From Nocardioides mesophilus (GTDB lineage Bacteria > Actinomycetota > Actinomycetes > Propionibacteriales > Nocardioidaceae), in contig NZ_CP060713.1 of the NCBI RefSeq assembly GCF_014395785.1, positions 3,438,501 through 3,502,500 on the forward strand: a stretch of DNA of 64,000 nucleotides, written 5' to 3'. Of the stretch, positions 55,785 through 64,000 are shown piece by piece (positions within the stretch are counted from its first letter, which is position 1; every line of letters starts with the position of its first letter). The position numbers were made by a program, and so were the translations under genes. The notes beneath the pieces were generated by a model. It ran no database searches. It had not been told where the DNA came from and saw only the letters and a program-made list of their open reading frames with translations.

Positions 55785-57674
55785 GTGGACCACCGGACCG
55801 CGCACACCAGGAGCATCGAGGACCCGGACGGCTTCTGGGGCGAGCAGGCAAGCCTCGTCGACTGGATCCGCAGACCCACGCAGATCCTCGACCGGTCGAA
55901 CCCGCCGTTCTACCGGTGGTTCCCCGACGGCACCCTCAACACCTGCTACAACGCTCTCGACCGGCACGTGGTCGCCGGACACGCGGAGCGGCCCGCGCTG
56001 GTCCACGACAGCCCGGTCACCGGCACCGTCCGCAGCTACTCCTACGCCGAGCTGCTCGAGCAGGTGGCTGCCTTCGCCGGAGCGCTGCGCACCTTCGGCG
56101 TCGACAAGGGCGACCGGGTGGTCATCTCGATGCCGATGATCCCCGAGGCGGTGATCGCCATGCTGGCCTGCGCCCGGCTCGGGGCGGTGCACTCCGTGGT
56201 CTTCGGCGGCTTCGCTCCCCACGAGCTGGCGATCCGCATCGACGACGCCCGGCCCAAGGTCGTGGTCAGCGCCTCCTGCGGGATCGAGCCGACCCGGATC
56301 GTGGAGTACAAACCGATGCTGGACCGGGCCCTCGAGCTCGCGGAGCACCAGCCGGACGTCTGCGTGATCAAGCAACGTCCCGAGCACCTGGCCACGATGG
56401 TCGAGCCCCGCGACGTCGAGTGGGACGTGGCGATGCGCGCAGGGCGCAGTTCGCCGGCCGAGTGCGTCGAGGTGGCGGCCACCGACCCGCTCTACATCCT
56501 CTACACCTCGGGAACCACCGGGAAGCCCAAGGGGATCGTGCGGGACAACGGCGGCCATGCCGTCGCGATGGCCTGGTCGCTGCCGAACGTGTACGACGTC
56601 CACGCCGGCCAGGTCTGGTGGGCCGCCTCCGACGTCGGCTGGGTGGTGGGCCACTCCTACATCGTCTACGCGCCGCTGATCTGCGGGGCGACCACGGTGC
56701 TCTACGAGGGCAAGCCGGTCGGCACCCCCGACGCCGGCGCCTTCTGGCGGGTCATCGCCGAGCACGGGGTGGAGGCGCTGTTCACCGCACCGACCGCGAT
56801 CCGGGCGATCAAGAAGGAGGACCCGGACGCGAGCCTGCTCGCCGGCCACGACCTCTCCCGGTTCCGCACCCTGTTCCTCGCCGGGGAACGGCTCGACCCG
56901 GACACCTACGAATGGGCCAAGGACCGGCTCGGCGTCCCGGTCGTCGACAACTGGTGGCAGACCGAGACCGGCTGGCCGATCGCCTCGAACCTGCGCGGTC
57001 TGGACCCGATGCCGATCAAGCCCGGCTCCCCGAGCGTCCCGGTGCCCGGCTACGCCGTGGAGGTGCTCGACGAGCTCGGCCGTCCGGCACCGCCCGGCAC
57101 CGAGGGCGCGATCTGCCTGCGGCTGCCGTTGCCGCCGGGCACGCTGCCCACGCTGTGGCAGGACGACGACAGGTACGTCGCGTCCTACCTCTCGGTCTTC
57201 GACGGGTACTACCTCTCCGGCGACGGCGGCTACTTCGACGAGGACGGCTACCTCTACGTCATGGGCCGCACCGACGACGTCATCAACGTCGCCGGGCACC
57301 GGTTGTCGACCGGTGCCATGGAGGCGGTGATCGCCACCCACCCGGCTGTGGCGGAGTGCGCGGTGATCGGGGTGGCCGACTCGCTCAAGGGCCAGCTGCC
57401 GCGCGGACTCGTGGTGCTCAAGACCGGCGTGGACACCGACCCCGAACAGATCGGCCGCGAGCTGGTGGCGCTGGTGCGTGACCAGATCGGCGCCGTGGCC
57501 GCGCTGCGTGAGATCACCGTGGTGCCCGGCCTGCCCAAGACCCGCTCCGGGAAGATCCTGCGCAAGACGATGCGCGAGATCGCCGACGGCGGTGAGCCTG
57601 CTGTCCCGTCGACGATCGAGGACGCCGGTGTGCTCGACGCGCTGCGTCCGGCGCTGCGCGGCACCGGCGTCTGA
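55785..57674 (+). CDS. Propionyl-CoA/acetyl-CoA synthetase (PrpE/Acs-like)
   Basis: A 629-residue acyl-CoA synthetase of the ANL superfamily. It has the AMP-binding motif YTSGTTGKPKGIVRD, an aromatic-rich acyl pocket at VYDVHAGQVWWAASDVGWVVGHSYIVYAP, NWWQTETGWP, GRTDDVINVAGHRL and the acetylation-controlled lysine in TRSGKILRK. WWAASD-type residues fit short-chain acids, with propionate or acetate the likely substrate. GGAGAGGGGA precedes the GTG. Confidence 0.9.
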   Translation: MDHRTAHTRSIEDPDGFWGEQASLVDWIRRPTQILDRSNPPFYRWFPDGTLNTCYNALDRHVVAGHAERPALVHDSPVTGTVRSYSYAELLEQVAAFAGALRTFGVDKGDRVVISMPMIPEAVIAMLACARLGAVHSVVFGGFAPHELAIRIDDARPKVVVSASCGIEPTRIVEYKPMLDRALELAEHQPDVCVIKQRPEHLATMVEPRDVEWDVAMRAGRSSPAECVEVAATDPLYILYTSGTTGKPKGIVRDNGGHAVAMAWSLPNVYDVHAGQVWWAASDVGWVVGHSYIVYAPLICGATTVLYEGKPVGTPDAGAFWRVIAEHGVEALFTAPTAIRAIKKEDPDASLLAGHDLSRFRTLFLAGERLDPDTYEWAKDRLGVPVVDNWWQTETGWPIASNLRGLDPMPIKPGSPSVPVPGYAVEVLDELGRPAPPGTEGAICLRLPLPPGTLPTLWQDDDRYVASYLSVFDGYYLSGDGGYFDEDGYLYVMGRTDDVINVAGHRLSTGAMEAVIATHPAVAECAVIGVADSLKGQLPRGLVVLKTGVDTDPEQIGRELVALVRDQIGAVAALREITVVPGLPKTRSGKILRKTMREIADGGEPAVPSTIEDAGVLDALRPALRGTGV

Positions 57675-57692
57675 GCAGCGCCGGGGGACGCC

Positions 57693-59924
57693 TCAGCCGC
57701 GCCCGGTCGTCGGGCGGCGGATGCGGTTCGGCCGGGGGATCTCGGTGCGGAGCCGCTGCCGCGGGACCCCGGAGCGGAGCAGGTGGTGGGCGGCGGCCAG
57801 CTCGACCGGCTGGGACCACAGGTAGCCCTGTCCCATCGTGCAGGCGGCGCCCTGCAGCCAGGCCGCCTGCTCGGGCAGCTCGACGCCTTCGGCGACCGTC
57901 GTCAGCCGCATGGTGCGGCCCATCGCGATGATCGCCTCGGTCACGGACGCCCCGTGGCTTCCCGAGCACACCTCGTCGACGAAGGACTTGTCCACCTTCA
58001 AGATGTCCACGGGCAGCCGGGAGAGGTAGGACAGCGAGCTGTAGCCGGTGCCGAAGTCGTCGATGGCCACGTGCACGCCGATGGAGCGCAGGGCGGCCAG
58101 CCTCTCGATCGCCCCGGCCATGTCGTCGAGCAGCATGCTCTCGGTGATCTCCAGGGTGAGCTGCTGCGGCTCCAGCCCGGCGTCCTCGAGCGCGTCGATC
58201 ACCAGGTCCACGAAGTCGTTCTGGACGACCTGCTGGGCGGCGATGTTCACCGCGATCGTCGGGTGCTGGACCGGGGTCTGCATCGTGACGGCGGCATGAC
58301 AGGCCTCGCGCAGCACCCATTCGCCGAGCGGGACGATCAGCCCGCTCTGCTCGGCGATGGGGATGAACGTCGCGGGCGGGAGCAGTCCCCGCAGCGGGTG
58401 CTGCCAGCGCACCAGCGCCTCGAAGCCGGTGATGGTCTCAGTGGCGAGGTTGACGGTGGGCTGGTAGTGCAGCACGAACTGCTGCTCCCGGATCGCCACC
58501 TGCAGCTCGCCGCGGATCGCCATCTTCTCCAGGGCGAGGGCGTGCAGGCCGGACTCGTAGACCGCGACCGTGCTCTTGCCGCGGTCCTTGGCCCAGTACA
58601 TCGCCACGTCGGCGTTGCGGAGCACCTCGTCGCCGGTGCTGGTGCCGGGAGCAGCCTCTGCGATGCCGATGCTCGCGCGCAGCGACAGCGACGCGCCTTC
58701 GACGAGGAACGGCTCGGAGAGCAGCTCCTGGACCCGCCGGGCGACCTTCTCGGCCTGCGCCGCGTCGCTGCCCTCGAGGAGCACCGCGAACTCGTCGCCG
58801 CCCAGCCGGGCAGCGGTGTCGCCGGGTCGCAGCGCCCGCAGCAGCCGGACCCCCACCTCCACCAGCAGCTGGTCGCCGGCGCTGTGGCCCCGGCTGTCGT
58901 TGAGGTGCTTGAAGTCGTCGAGGTCGCAGACGAGCACGCTGAGCGGCTCCGCGCGGCGCACCTGCCGGGCCAGGGCGTGCCCGAGCCGGTCGGTGAGAAG
59001 CTGACGGTTGGCCAGCCCGGTCAGCTGGTCGTGGAACGCCTGCTGGGCGAGCTGCTCCTGCAGCGACTGCCGGTCGGTCACGTCGCGGAGGGTGAGGACC
59101 CAGCCCCGGACGGACGGATCATCGGCGAGGTTGGTCAGCGAGCCCTCGAGCACGAGCGTCCGCCCGTCGGCGTGCCCGAGCCGGACCTGGAGGTCGTGGT
59201 CGCCCTCGCGCTGCGTGACCAGGTGCCGCGCGAGCGTCGCCGCGTCCTCCGAGGGCAGCATGTCGACGAGGCGACGGCCCAGCAGGCGTTCGGGCTCCCA
59301 GCCCAGGACGGTGGCCGAGGAGGGGCTGGCGAACGAGACGCTGGAGTCGTGGTCCAGCACCAGGATCAGGTCGGCGCTGTTCCTCACCAGCGAGAGCAGC
59401 CGCTGCTCGGAGTCGTCGAGCGCCTGCTTGTGGGTGAGGGCCCGCTCCATCACCCGGTGCCGGCGTACCAGCCGGCGGAACCAGACGAACCAGCCGAGGC
59501 AGACGATGATCAGCAGGGCTGCCAGCACGCCGGCTGCGACGAGGTCGGTGCGGGCCTGGTCGGCCGCGATGTCCTCGCCGATCCGGTTGGTCTCCGCGCG
59601 CAGGTCCTCTAGTGCCACGGTGTCGGAGGTGTCGGAGATCCACGTGTTGTAGAGCTCGGTCATCCGCACCGCGGGCCCGTCGGCGATGCCCGAGTCGACG
59701 AGGTTCTGCACCGCGCGCCCGGAGGAGGAGGCGACCTGCGGCTCCGGCTGCGACCCGAGGGTGGACAAGATGCCGGAGACGCGGGCGTACGCCGCGTGCT
59801 GGCGGGCCACGTCGTCGTCGAGGTGGTAGACGTACACGAGCAGCGCGAACTGGGTCAGCACGACGAGCAGGGTCGTGAGGACGGCGCTGCGAGCTCGCGT
59901 CCGCGCAGGCGCAACCTCGTCCAT
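57693..59924 (-). CDS. Membrane GGDEF-EAL protein
   Basis: A 743-residue cyclic-di-GMP enzyme: helix 1 (14-34), an extracytoplasmic sensor segment, helix 2 (128-149), a PAS domain (about 170-285), GGDEF (296-455, with intact GGDEF at 375-379) and EAL (470-725, with FEALVRW and DDFGTGYSSLSYL). Both active-site motifs look intact, so synthesis and hydrolysis of c-di-GMP are both possible. ATG 59924 is chosen (AGGGG upstream); GTG 59957 would add 11 residues. Confidence 0.93.
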   Translation of the reverse strand: MDEVAPARTRARSAVLTTLLVVLTQFALLVYVYHLDDDVARQHAAYARVSGILSTLGSQPEPQVASSSGRAVQNLVDSGIADGPAVRMTELYNTWISDTSDTVALEDLRAETNRIGEDIAADQARTDLVAAGVLAALLIIVCLGWFVWFRRLVRRHRVMERALTHKQALDDSEQRLLSLVRNSADLILVLDHDSSVSFASPSSATVLGWEPERLLGRRLVDMLPSEDAATLARHLVTQREGDHDLQVRLGHADGRTLVLEGSLTNLADDPSVRGWVLTLRDVTDRQSLQEQLAQQAFHDQLTGLANRQLLTDRLGHALARQVRRAEPLSVLVCDLDDFKHLNDSRGHSAGDQLLVEVGVRLLRALRPGDTAARLGGDEFAVLLEGSDAAQAEKVARRVQELLSEPFLVEGASLSLRASIGIAEAAPGTSTGDEVLRNADVAMYWAKDRGKSTVAVYESGLHALALEKMAIRGELQVAIREQQFVLHYQPTVNLATETITGFEALVRWQHPLRGLLPPATFIPIAEQSGLIVPLGEWVLREACHAAVTMQTPVQHPTIAVNIAAQQVVQNDFVDLVIDALEDAGLEPQQLTLEITESMLLDDMAGAIERLAALRSIGVHVAIDDFGTGYSSLSYLSRLPVDILKVDKSFVDEVCSGSHGASVTEAIIAMGRTMRLTTVAEGVELPEQAAWLQGAACTMGQGYLWSQPVELAAAHHLLRSGVPRQRLRTEIPRPNRIRRPTTGRG

Positions 59925-60079
59925 CACCACCCCTGTCAGAACCCCCGTCTGCCACACAGACGAGACGAAGGTAACGGCTTTATGCCATATATCGGCCTAA
60001 CTCCGGTTTCGACACACCAGGTTTGACCTTGCGCCCGAGGTGTCGGCTCGCGGGGGTTGCTCCCGGCACGCCGCCGGGC

Positions 60080-61372
60080 TCAGTGGCCGCCGGTCAGGGG
60101 TGCCATGGCGCGCGCGATCCGGCTCGGGCGGCCCGTGAGCCGTTCCTCGACGTCGGCGAAGGTCATCGCCCGCAGTCCGGCGTTGACGCCGAGCCAGCGC
60201 AACGGTTCCGGCTCCCAGCGGCGCGAGCGGTGGTCGACCCAGGGCAGCCGGGTGAGCTCGGTGTCGTCTCCGAGCACCAGGTCGCGCAGGGTGCGCCCGG
60301 CCAGGTTCGTGGTGGACACGCCGTCGCCGACGTACCCGCCGGCCCAGGCGATCCCGCTGCGACGGTCGAGCCCCACCGAGGCGCACCAGTCCCGGGGGAT
60401 GCCGAGGACGCCGCCCCACGCGTGGGTGAACTCGGCGCCGGCGAGCGCGGGCAGCATCTCGACCGCGGTCCGCCGCAGCCGGGCGAAGACGGCGGAGTCG
60501 CGGTCGTACCCGCGAGGGATCCGCGATCCGAAGCGGTACGGCGCCCCGCGGCCGCCGAACACCAGCCGGCCGTCCGCGGTCCGCTGGCCGTAGACGATCA
60601 GGTTCCGGTGGTCGGAGAAGGTCTCGCGCTCGCGCAGCCCGATCCGCTCCCACACCTCGTCCGGGAGCGGTGCGGTGGCGACGACGAGGGAGGAGACAGG
60701 CACGACGTCGCGACGCAGCCCGTCGAGGTCGGGGGTGTAGCCCTCGGTGGCGCGCACCACGATCTGCGCGCGCACCGTTCCCCGGTGGGTGCGCACCGAT
60801 CCGGGGGAGACCGCGAGCGCCCGGGTCTGCTCGTACACGGTGCCGCCGAGGCGCTCGACGACCCGTGCCAGCCCTCGCACCAGGCGCGCGGGATGCACCG
60901 CGGCGCAGTCGGGGGTGTAGGTGCCGCCGAGGGTCCCCGCGGCGTCCAGGCGGCGCCGCGCCGCGGCCTCGTCCAGCAGCACCAGGTCGTCCTCGCCGCG
61001 CCCCCAGGTCCGGGCGGCGGCGACCTCGGCGCGGGCGCTCGCCAGCTGGGCCGGGGAGCGTGCCACCACGACGGTGCCGCCCTTGTGGGCCGCGGCGTCG
61101 ATCCGCTCCACGGCGGCGACGCGGAGCACCTCGTCGACGGTGGCCCGCATCGCGCGGTGCTGGGCGAGGGCAGCCTCCCGGCCTGAGCCGGGGAGGCGCG
61201 AGAGCGAGGAGAGCGAGGAGGGGAACAGCGCCGAGCACCACCCGCCGTTGCGGCCGGAGGCGCCGAACCCGGCCGTCTCGGCCTCGAGCAGCACCACGCG
61301 CAGGGTCGGGTCGGCGCGCAGCAGGTAGTAGGCGGTCCAGAGGCCGGTGAGACCCGCGCCGACCACGGCCAC
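60080..61372 (-). CDS. FAD-dependent oxidoreductase (DAO family)
   Basis: A 430-residue flavin amine/amino acid oxidase of the DAO fold, similar to gamma-glutamylputrescine oxidase. The FAD-binding GAGLTG is at the extreme N-terminus of the conservative frame. GTG 61372 is the only standard start, but 33 in-frame codons upstream read AGYAGLSLWHESAGEDW and look like the normal family N-terminus; no ATG, GTG or TTG precedes them, so a CTG at 61471 may be used. The stop of the Lrp gene overlaps. Near potD/potA and Lrp, polyamine oxidation is likely, but this is inference. Confidence 0.85.
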   Translation of the reverse strand: MAVVGAGLTGLWTAYYLLRADPTLRVVLLEAETAGFGASGRNGGWCSALFPSSLSSLSRLPGSGREAALAQHRAMRATVDEVLRVAAVERIDAAAHKGGTVVVARSPAQLASARAEVAAARTWGRGEDDLVLLDEAAARRRLDAAGTLGGTYTPDCAAVHPARLVRGLARVVERLGGTVYEQTRALAVSPGSVRTHRGTVRAQIVVRATEGYTPDLDGLRRDVVPVSSLVVATAPLPDEVWERIGLRERETFSDHRNLIVYGQRTADGRLVFGGRGAPYRFGSRIPRGYDRDSAVFARLRRTAVEMLPALAGAEFTHAWGGVLGIPRDWCASVGLDRRSGIAWAGGYVGDGVSTTNLAGRTLRDLVLGDDTELTRLPWVDHRSRRWEPEPLRWLGVNAGLRAMTFADVEERLTGRPSRIARAMAPLTGGH

Positions 61373-61467
61373 GTCCGCGCTGGTGTCGCCGGGCAGCGGC
61401 GCGCGCGCCGTCCAGTCCTCCCCGGCGCTCTCGTGCCACAGCGAGAGCCCGGCGTAGCCGGCGTCGC

Positions 61468-61956
61468 TCAGCGCACACCCCAGGAGTAGGTCTGCTTGCG
61501 GAGCTCGAGATACATGAACGTCTCGGTGGAGACGACGTTCTCCAGGGTGCGGATCTTGGAGGAGAGCACGTGCAGCAGCGCCTCGTCGCTCTCGCAGACC
61601 ACCTCGACGAGCAGGTCGTAGGCGCCGGCGGTGATCACCACGTAGTCGACCTCGGCGATCTGGGCGAGGGCGTCGGCGACCGGCTCGAGCTCACCGCGGA
61701 CCTTGATCCCGATCATGGCCTGCCGGGCGAAGCCGAGCTCGAGGGGGTCGGTGACGGCGACCACCTGCATCACACCGCTGTCGATGAGCCGTTGCACCCG
61801 TTGCCGCACGGCGGCCTCGGAGAGTCCGACCACCTTGCCGATGGCGGCGTACGAGCGCCGGCCGTCCTGCTGCAGCTCCTCGATGATCGCCTTGGAGACC
61901 TCGTCGAGGACCGCGGGACTGCCCGCGGCGCCGTTTCGTCCATTGCGGGTGCTCAC
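61468..61956 (-). CDS. Lrp/AsnC-family regulator
   Basis: A 162-residue regulator with an N-terminal helix-turn-helix (about 25-65, AIGKVVGLSEAAVRQRVQRLID) and a C-terminal ligand domain (RAM, from about residue 80, ending FMYLELRKQTYSWGVR). GTG 61956 is chosen over TTG 61992, giving normal length. It is divergent from potD and directly upstream of the oxidoreductase, so it probably regulates both according to an amino acid or polyamine. Confidence 0.9.
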   Translation of the reverse strand: MSTRNGRNGAAGSPAVLDEVSKAIIEELQQDGRRSYAAIGKVVGLSEAAVRQRVQRLIDSGVMQVVAVTDPLELGFARQAMIGIKVRGELEPVADALAQIAEVDYVVITAGAYDLLVEVVCESDEALLHVLSSKIRTLENVVSTETFMYLELRKQTYSWGVR

Positions 61957-62135
61957 GGAAGGGATCCTGTCAGCGGGGGCCGCGCGCGTCAAAGGTTTCG
62001 GGCCGACAAACTGATGGATTTCGTTGCCTCGAGGTTACGTATCGACCGAATCCCTTGTCGGGACCGGCACCCTCTGCCAAGATCCTCAGCAGAGCGTGAC
62101 CATGCGTGGTACGGCCCCAGAGAGGAACTGCTCGG

Positions 62136-63371
62136 ATGTCGCAGACCGATGCCCACCTTCGCGAGCTCCTGCGCGCGACCACCGGCCGGGGCGTCAGTCG
62201 CCGCGGCTTCCTGCGCGGTGCCGGCCTCGCCGGTCTCGCCGTGGGAGCACCCAACCTGCTCGCCGCCTGCGGCACCCAGGGCGCCAAGCAGGCTGCCGGC
62301 GAGTGCGTCAGCAAGGACCTGTCGGCCACGGAGAAGAAGATGAAGTTCTCCAACTGGCCGCTCTACATCGACGAGAAGCGGGTCAAGCAGGGTGGCAGCA
62401 AGGTCACCGTCTACCCGACGTTGCAGAAGTTCGAGGACCAGACCGGGATCACGGTCGACTACGTCACCGACATCAACGACAACAACGAGTTCTTCGGCAT
62501 CGTGCGCAACCAGCTCGCCGACTGCCAGAGCACCGGGCGTGACATGTTCGCCCTCACCGACTACATGGCCGCCCGGATGATCGACCTCGGCTGGATCCAG
62601 GAGCTCGACAAGGCGAACATGCCCAACGTCGAGGCGAACCTCTCCGAGAGCCTGCGGAGCCCGTCGTGGGACCCCGAGCGGAAGTACTCCGCCCCGTGGC
62701 AGAGCGGCCTGACCGGGATCGCCTACAACGCCGACCTGACCGGCGAGGTGAAGAGCTTCGACGAGCTGCTCACCCGCAGCGACCTCAAGGGCAAGGTCAG
62801 CCTGCTCTCGGAGATGCACGACACGATGCTCTTCATGCTGCTGCTCGAGGGGGCGGACCCCGCCGACTTCACCGCCGACGAGTACGCCGCGGCGATCGAG
62901 CGGCTCGACAAGTCCGTGCAGGCCGGTCAGATCCGTGCCTTCACCGGCAACGAGTACGCCCAGGACCTGTCCAAGGGCAACATCGTGGCCTGCGAGGCGT
63001 GGTCCGGCGACATCATCCAGCTTCAGTTCGACAACCCGAACATCAAGTTCATCGCTCCCGAGGAAGGCCTCGCGATCTGGAGCGACAACATGATCGTGCC
63101 GAACAAGGCCACCCACAAGGCGAACGCCGAGAAGTGGATGGACTTCTACTACCAGCCGGAGATCGCCGCCGAGCTGGCCGCCTGGGTGAACTACATCTGT
63201 CCCGTCGACGGAGCCAAGCAGGCGATGGAGAAGATCGACCCGAGCCTGGTCGACAACGAGCTGATCTTCCCCGGGCAGGACCTGCTGGCGAAGACCTACT
63301 CGATGATGGGTCTGGACAGCAAGACCGAGCAGGACTACCAGCAGCAGTTCGCAGCCGTGACCGGAGCATGA
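62136..63371 (+). CDS. potD: Polyamine ABC transporter substrate-binding lipoprotein
   Basis: A 411-residue spermidine/putrescine-type binding protein. It has a twin-arginine signal ([15 protein letters not shown] at 22-23) and a lipobox LAAC (cysteine at 45), so it should be exported folded and lipidated. The mature part has the PotD elements [23 protein letters not shown] and AWSGD. The potA gene follows with an ATGA overlap. Substrate specificity is not proven. Confidence 0.93.
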   Translation: MSQTDAHLRELLRATTGRGVSRRGFLRGAGLAGLAVGAPNLLAACGTQGAKQAAGECVSKDLSATEKKMKFSNWPLYIDEKRVKQGGSKVTVYPTLQKFEDQTGITVDYVTDINDNNEFFGIVRNQLADCQSTGRDMFALTDYMAARMIDLGWIQELDKANMPNVEANLSESLRSPSWDPERKYSAPWQSGLTGIAYNADLTGEVKSFDELLTRSDLKGKVSLLSEMHDTMLFMLLLEGADPADFTADEYAAAIERLDKSVQAGQIRAFTGNEYAQDLSKGNIVACEAWSGDIIQLQFDNPNIKFIAPEEGLAIWSDNMIVPNKATHKANAEKWMDFYYQPEIAAELAAWVNYICPVDGAKQAMEKIDPSLVDNELIFPGQDLLAKTYSMMGLDSKTEQDYQQQFAAVTGA

Positions 63372-64000
63372 GCATGAGCACGTCCTCGCACGACACCCCG
63401 GGCACCGAGGCGGGAGCCGATCTCAGCCTCCGCGCCCTGACCAAGAAGTTCGGCGCCTTCACGGCGGTGGACGAGCTCGACCTCGAGGTCGGCAGCGGGC
63501 GCTTCTTCGCCCTGCTCGGCCCGTCGGGGTGCGGCAAGACGACCACGCTGCGCATGGTGGCCGGTCTCGAGGAGCCCACCAGCGGCCGGATCGTGCTCGG
63601 CGGCGACGACATCGGCCGCCTCAAGCCTTACAAGCGACCGGTCAACACGGTGTTCCAGAACTACGCGCTGTTCCCGCACCTCGACATCACCGAGAACGTC
63701 GCGTTCGGCCTGCGCCGCCGCGGCGTCAAGGACGTCAAGAACCAGGTCCAGGAGATGCTCGACCTGGTCGAGCTGGGGGCGTACGGCGGCCGCCGACCCG
63801 CGCAGCTCTCCGGCGGCCAGCAGCAGCGGGTCGCGCTGGCCCGGGCCCTGATCAACAAGCCGCGGGTGCTGCTGCTCGACGAGCCGCTCGGGGCGCTGGA
63901 CCTGAAGCTGCGCCGGCAGATGCAGATCGAGCTCAAGCGGATCCAGACCGAGGTCGGGATCACCTTCATCCACGTCACCCACGACCAGGAGGAGGCCATG
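63368..64000 (+). CDS. potA: ABC transporter ATP-binding protein, polyamine type, 5' part
   Basis: The frame runs to the window end without a stop, giving the first 211 residues of an ABC ATPase. Walker A is GPSGCGKTT, the Q-loop is [10 protein letters not shown], the signature LSGGQQQR, Walker [12 protein letters not shown], and the switch region [10 protein letters not shown] ends the window. The motif set and [12 protein letters not shown] start fit PotA. It is coupled to potD (ATGA overlap); permease genes should follow outside. Confidence 0.93.
   Translation, partial: MSMSTSSHDTPGTEAGADLSLRALTKKFGAFTAVDELDLEVGSGRFFALLGPSGCGKTTTLRMVAGLEEPTSGRIVLGGDDIGRLKPYKRPVNTVFQNYALFPHLDITENVAFGLRRRGVKDVKNQVQEMLDLVELGAYGGRRPAQLSGGQQQRVALARALINKPRVLLLDEPLGALDLKLRRQMQIELKRIQTEVGITFIHVTHDQEEAM

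Noticed and set aside
59997-61478. 493-codon Arg-rich frame opposite the oxidoreductase region
   Set aside because: Shadow frame on the same strand as the real gene with no recognisable domain.

Overview
The window is a high-GC actinobacterial chromosome segment. GTG and TTG starts are frequent, stop/start overlaps (ATGA) are common, and the order of housekeeping genes is the classic actinobacterial one: recG-rsmD-coaD-DUF177-rpmF-rnc-mutM, smc, ftsY, amt-glnB-glnD, ffh, rpsP-KH-rimM-trmD-rplS-lepB-rnhB, yraN-comM-dprA-xerC, rpsB-tsf-pyrH-frr-cdsA-rlmN. The gene set and protein style fit a Nocardioidaceae member, probably Nocardioides or a close relative. That placement is inference; no rRNA or tRNA gene is present to settle it.

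Layout. 1-7607: 3' part of a DAK2/FakA-like gene, then recG, rsmD, coaD, a coiled-coil protein, DUF177, rpmF, rnc and mutM. 7610-about 19640: an accessory block between mutM and the smc region. It holds three ANTAR-domain regulators (one fused to STAS, two to GAF), a GNAT acetyltransferase, an MBL hydrolase, a divergent FBP/TetR pair, DinB, an APH-type kinase, an NTF2-like protein, an IS256-family insertion that splits a membrane-protein gene, a family 2 glycosyltransferase and small conserved proteins. 19763-27144: a lytic transglycosylase divergent from smc, a thioesterase, a small membrane protein and ftsY. 27208-33671: TetR, the ammonium/PII module amt-glnB-glnD, and ffh. 33704-42960: amidohydrolase, the rpsP-rplS translation cluster (rimM carries an in-frame TGA), lepB, rnhB, DUF2469, yraN, comM and dprA. 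42961-43480: a GC-rich gap with two tandem copies of an 82-bp double-hairpin repeat. 43481-53349: xerC, a GYD protein, an M23 peptidase, rpsB-tsf-pyrH-frr-cdsA, a histidine phosphatase, rlmN and a methyltransferase. 53533-64000: LOG protein, RIO kinase with a possible leader peptide, a propionyl/acetyl-CoA synthetase, a GGDEF-EAL protein, then a polyamine-type group (DAO oxidoreductase, Lrp regulator, potD and the start of potA).

How the genes work together. Most of the window serves ribosome production (S2, S16, L19, L32, RsmD, RimM, TrmD, RlmN, EF-Ts, Frr, RNase III), protein targeting (Ffh, FtsY, LepB), genome maintenance (RecG, MutM, SMC, RNase HII, DprA, ComM, XerC) and nitrogen sensing (Amt, PII, GlnD). 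The most unusual observations are the nonsense codon in rimM, the IS insertion whose removal restores one clean reading frame, the tandem hairpin repeats between dprA and xerC, the cluster of three ANTAR proteins, and a TatA-like microprotein of 29 residues.
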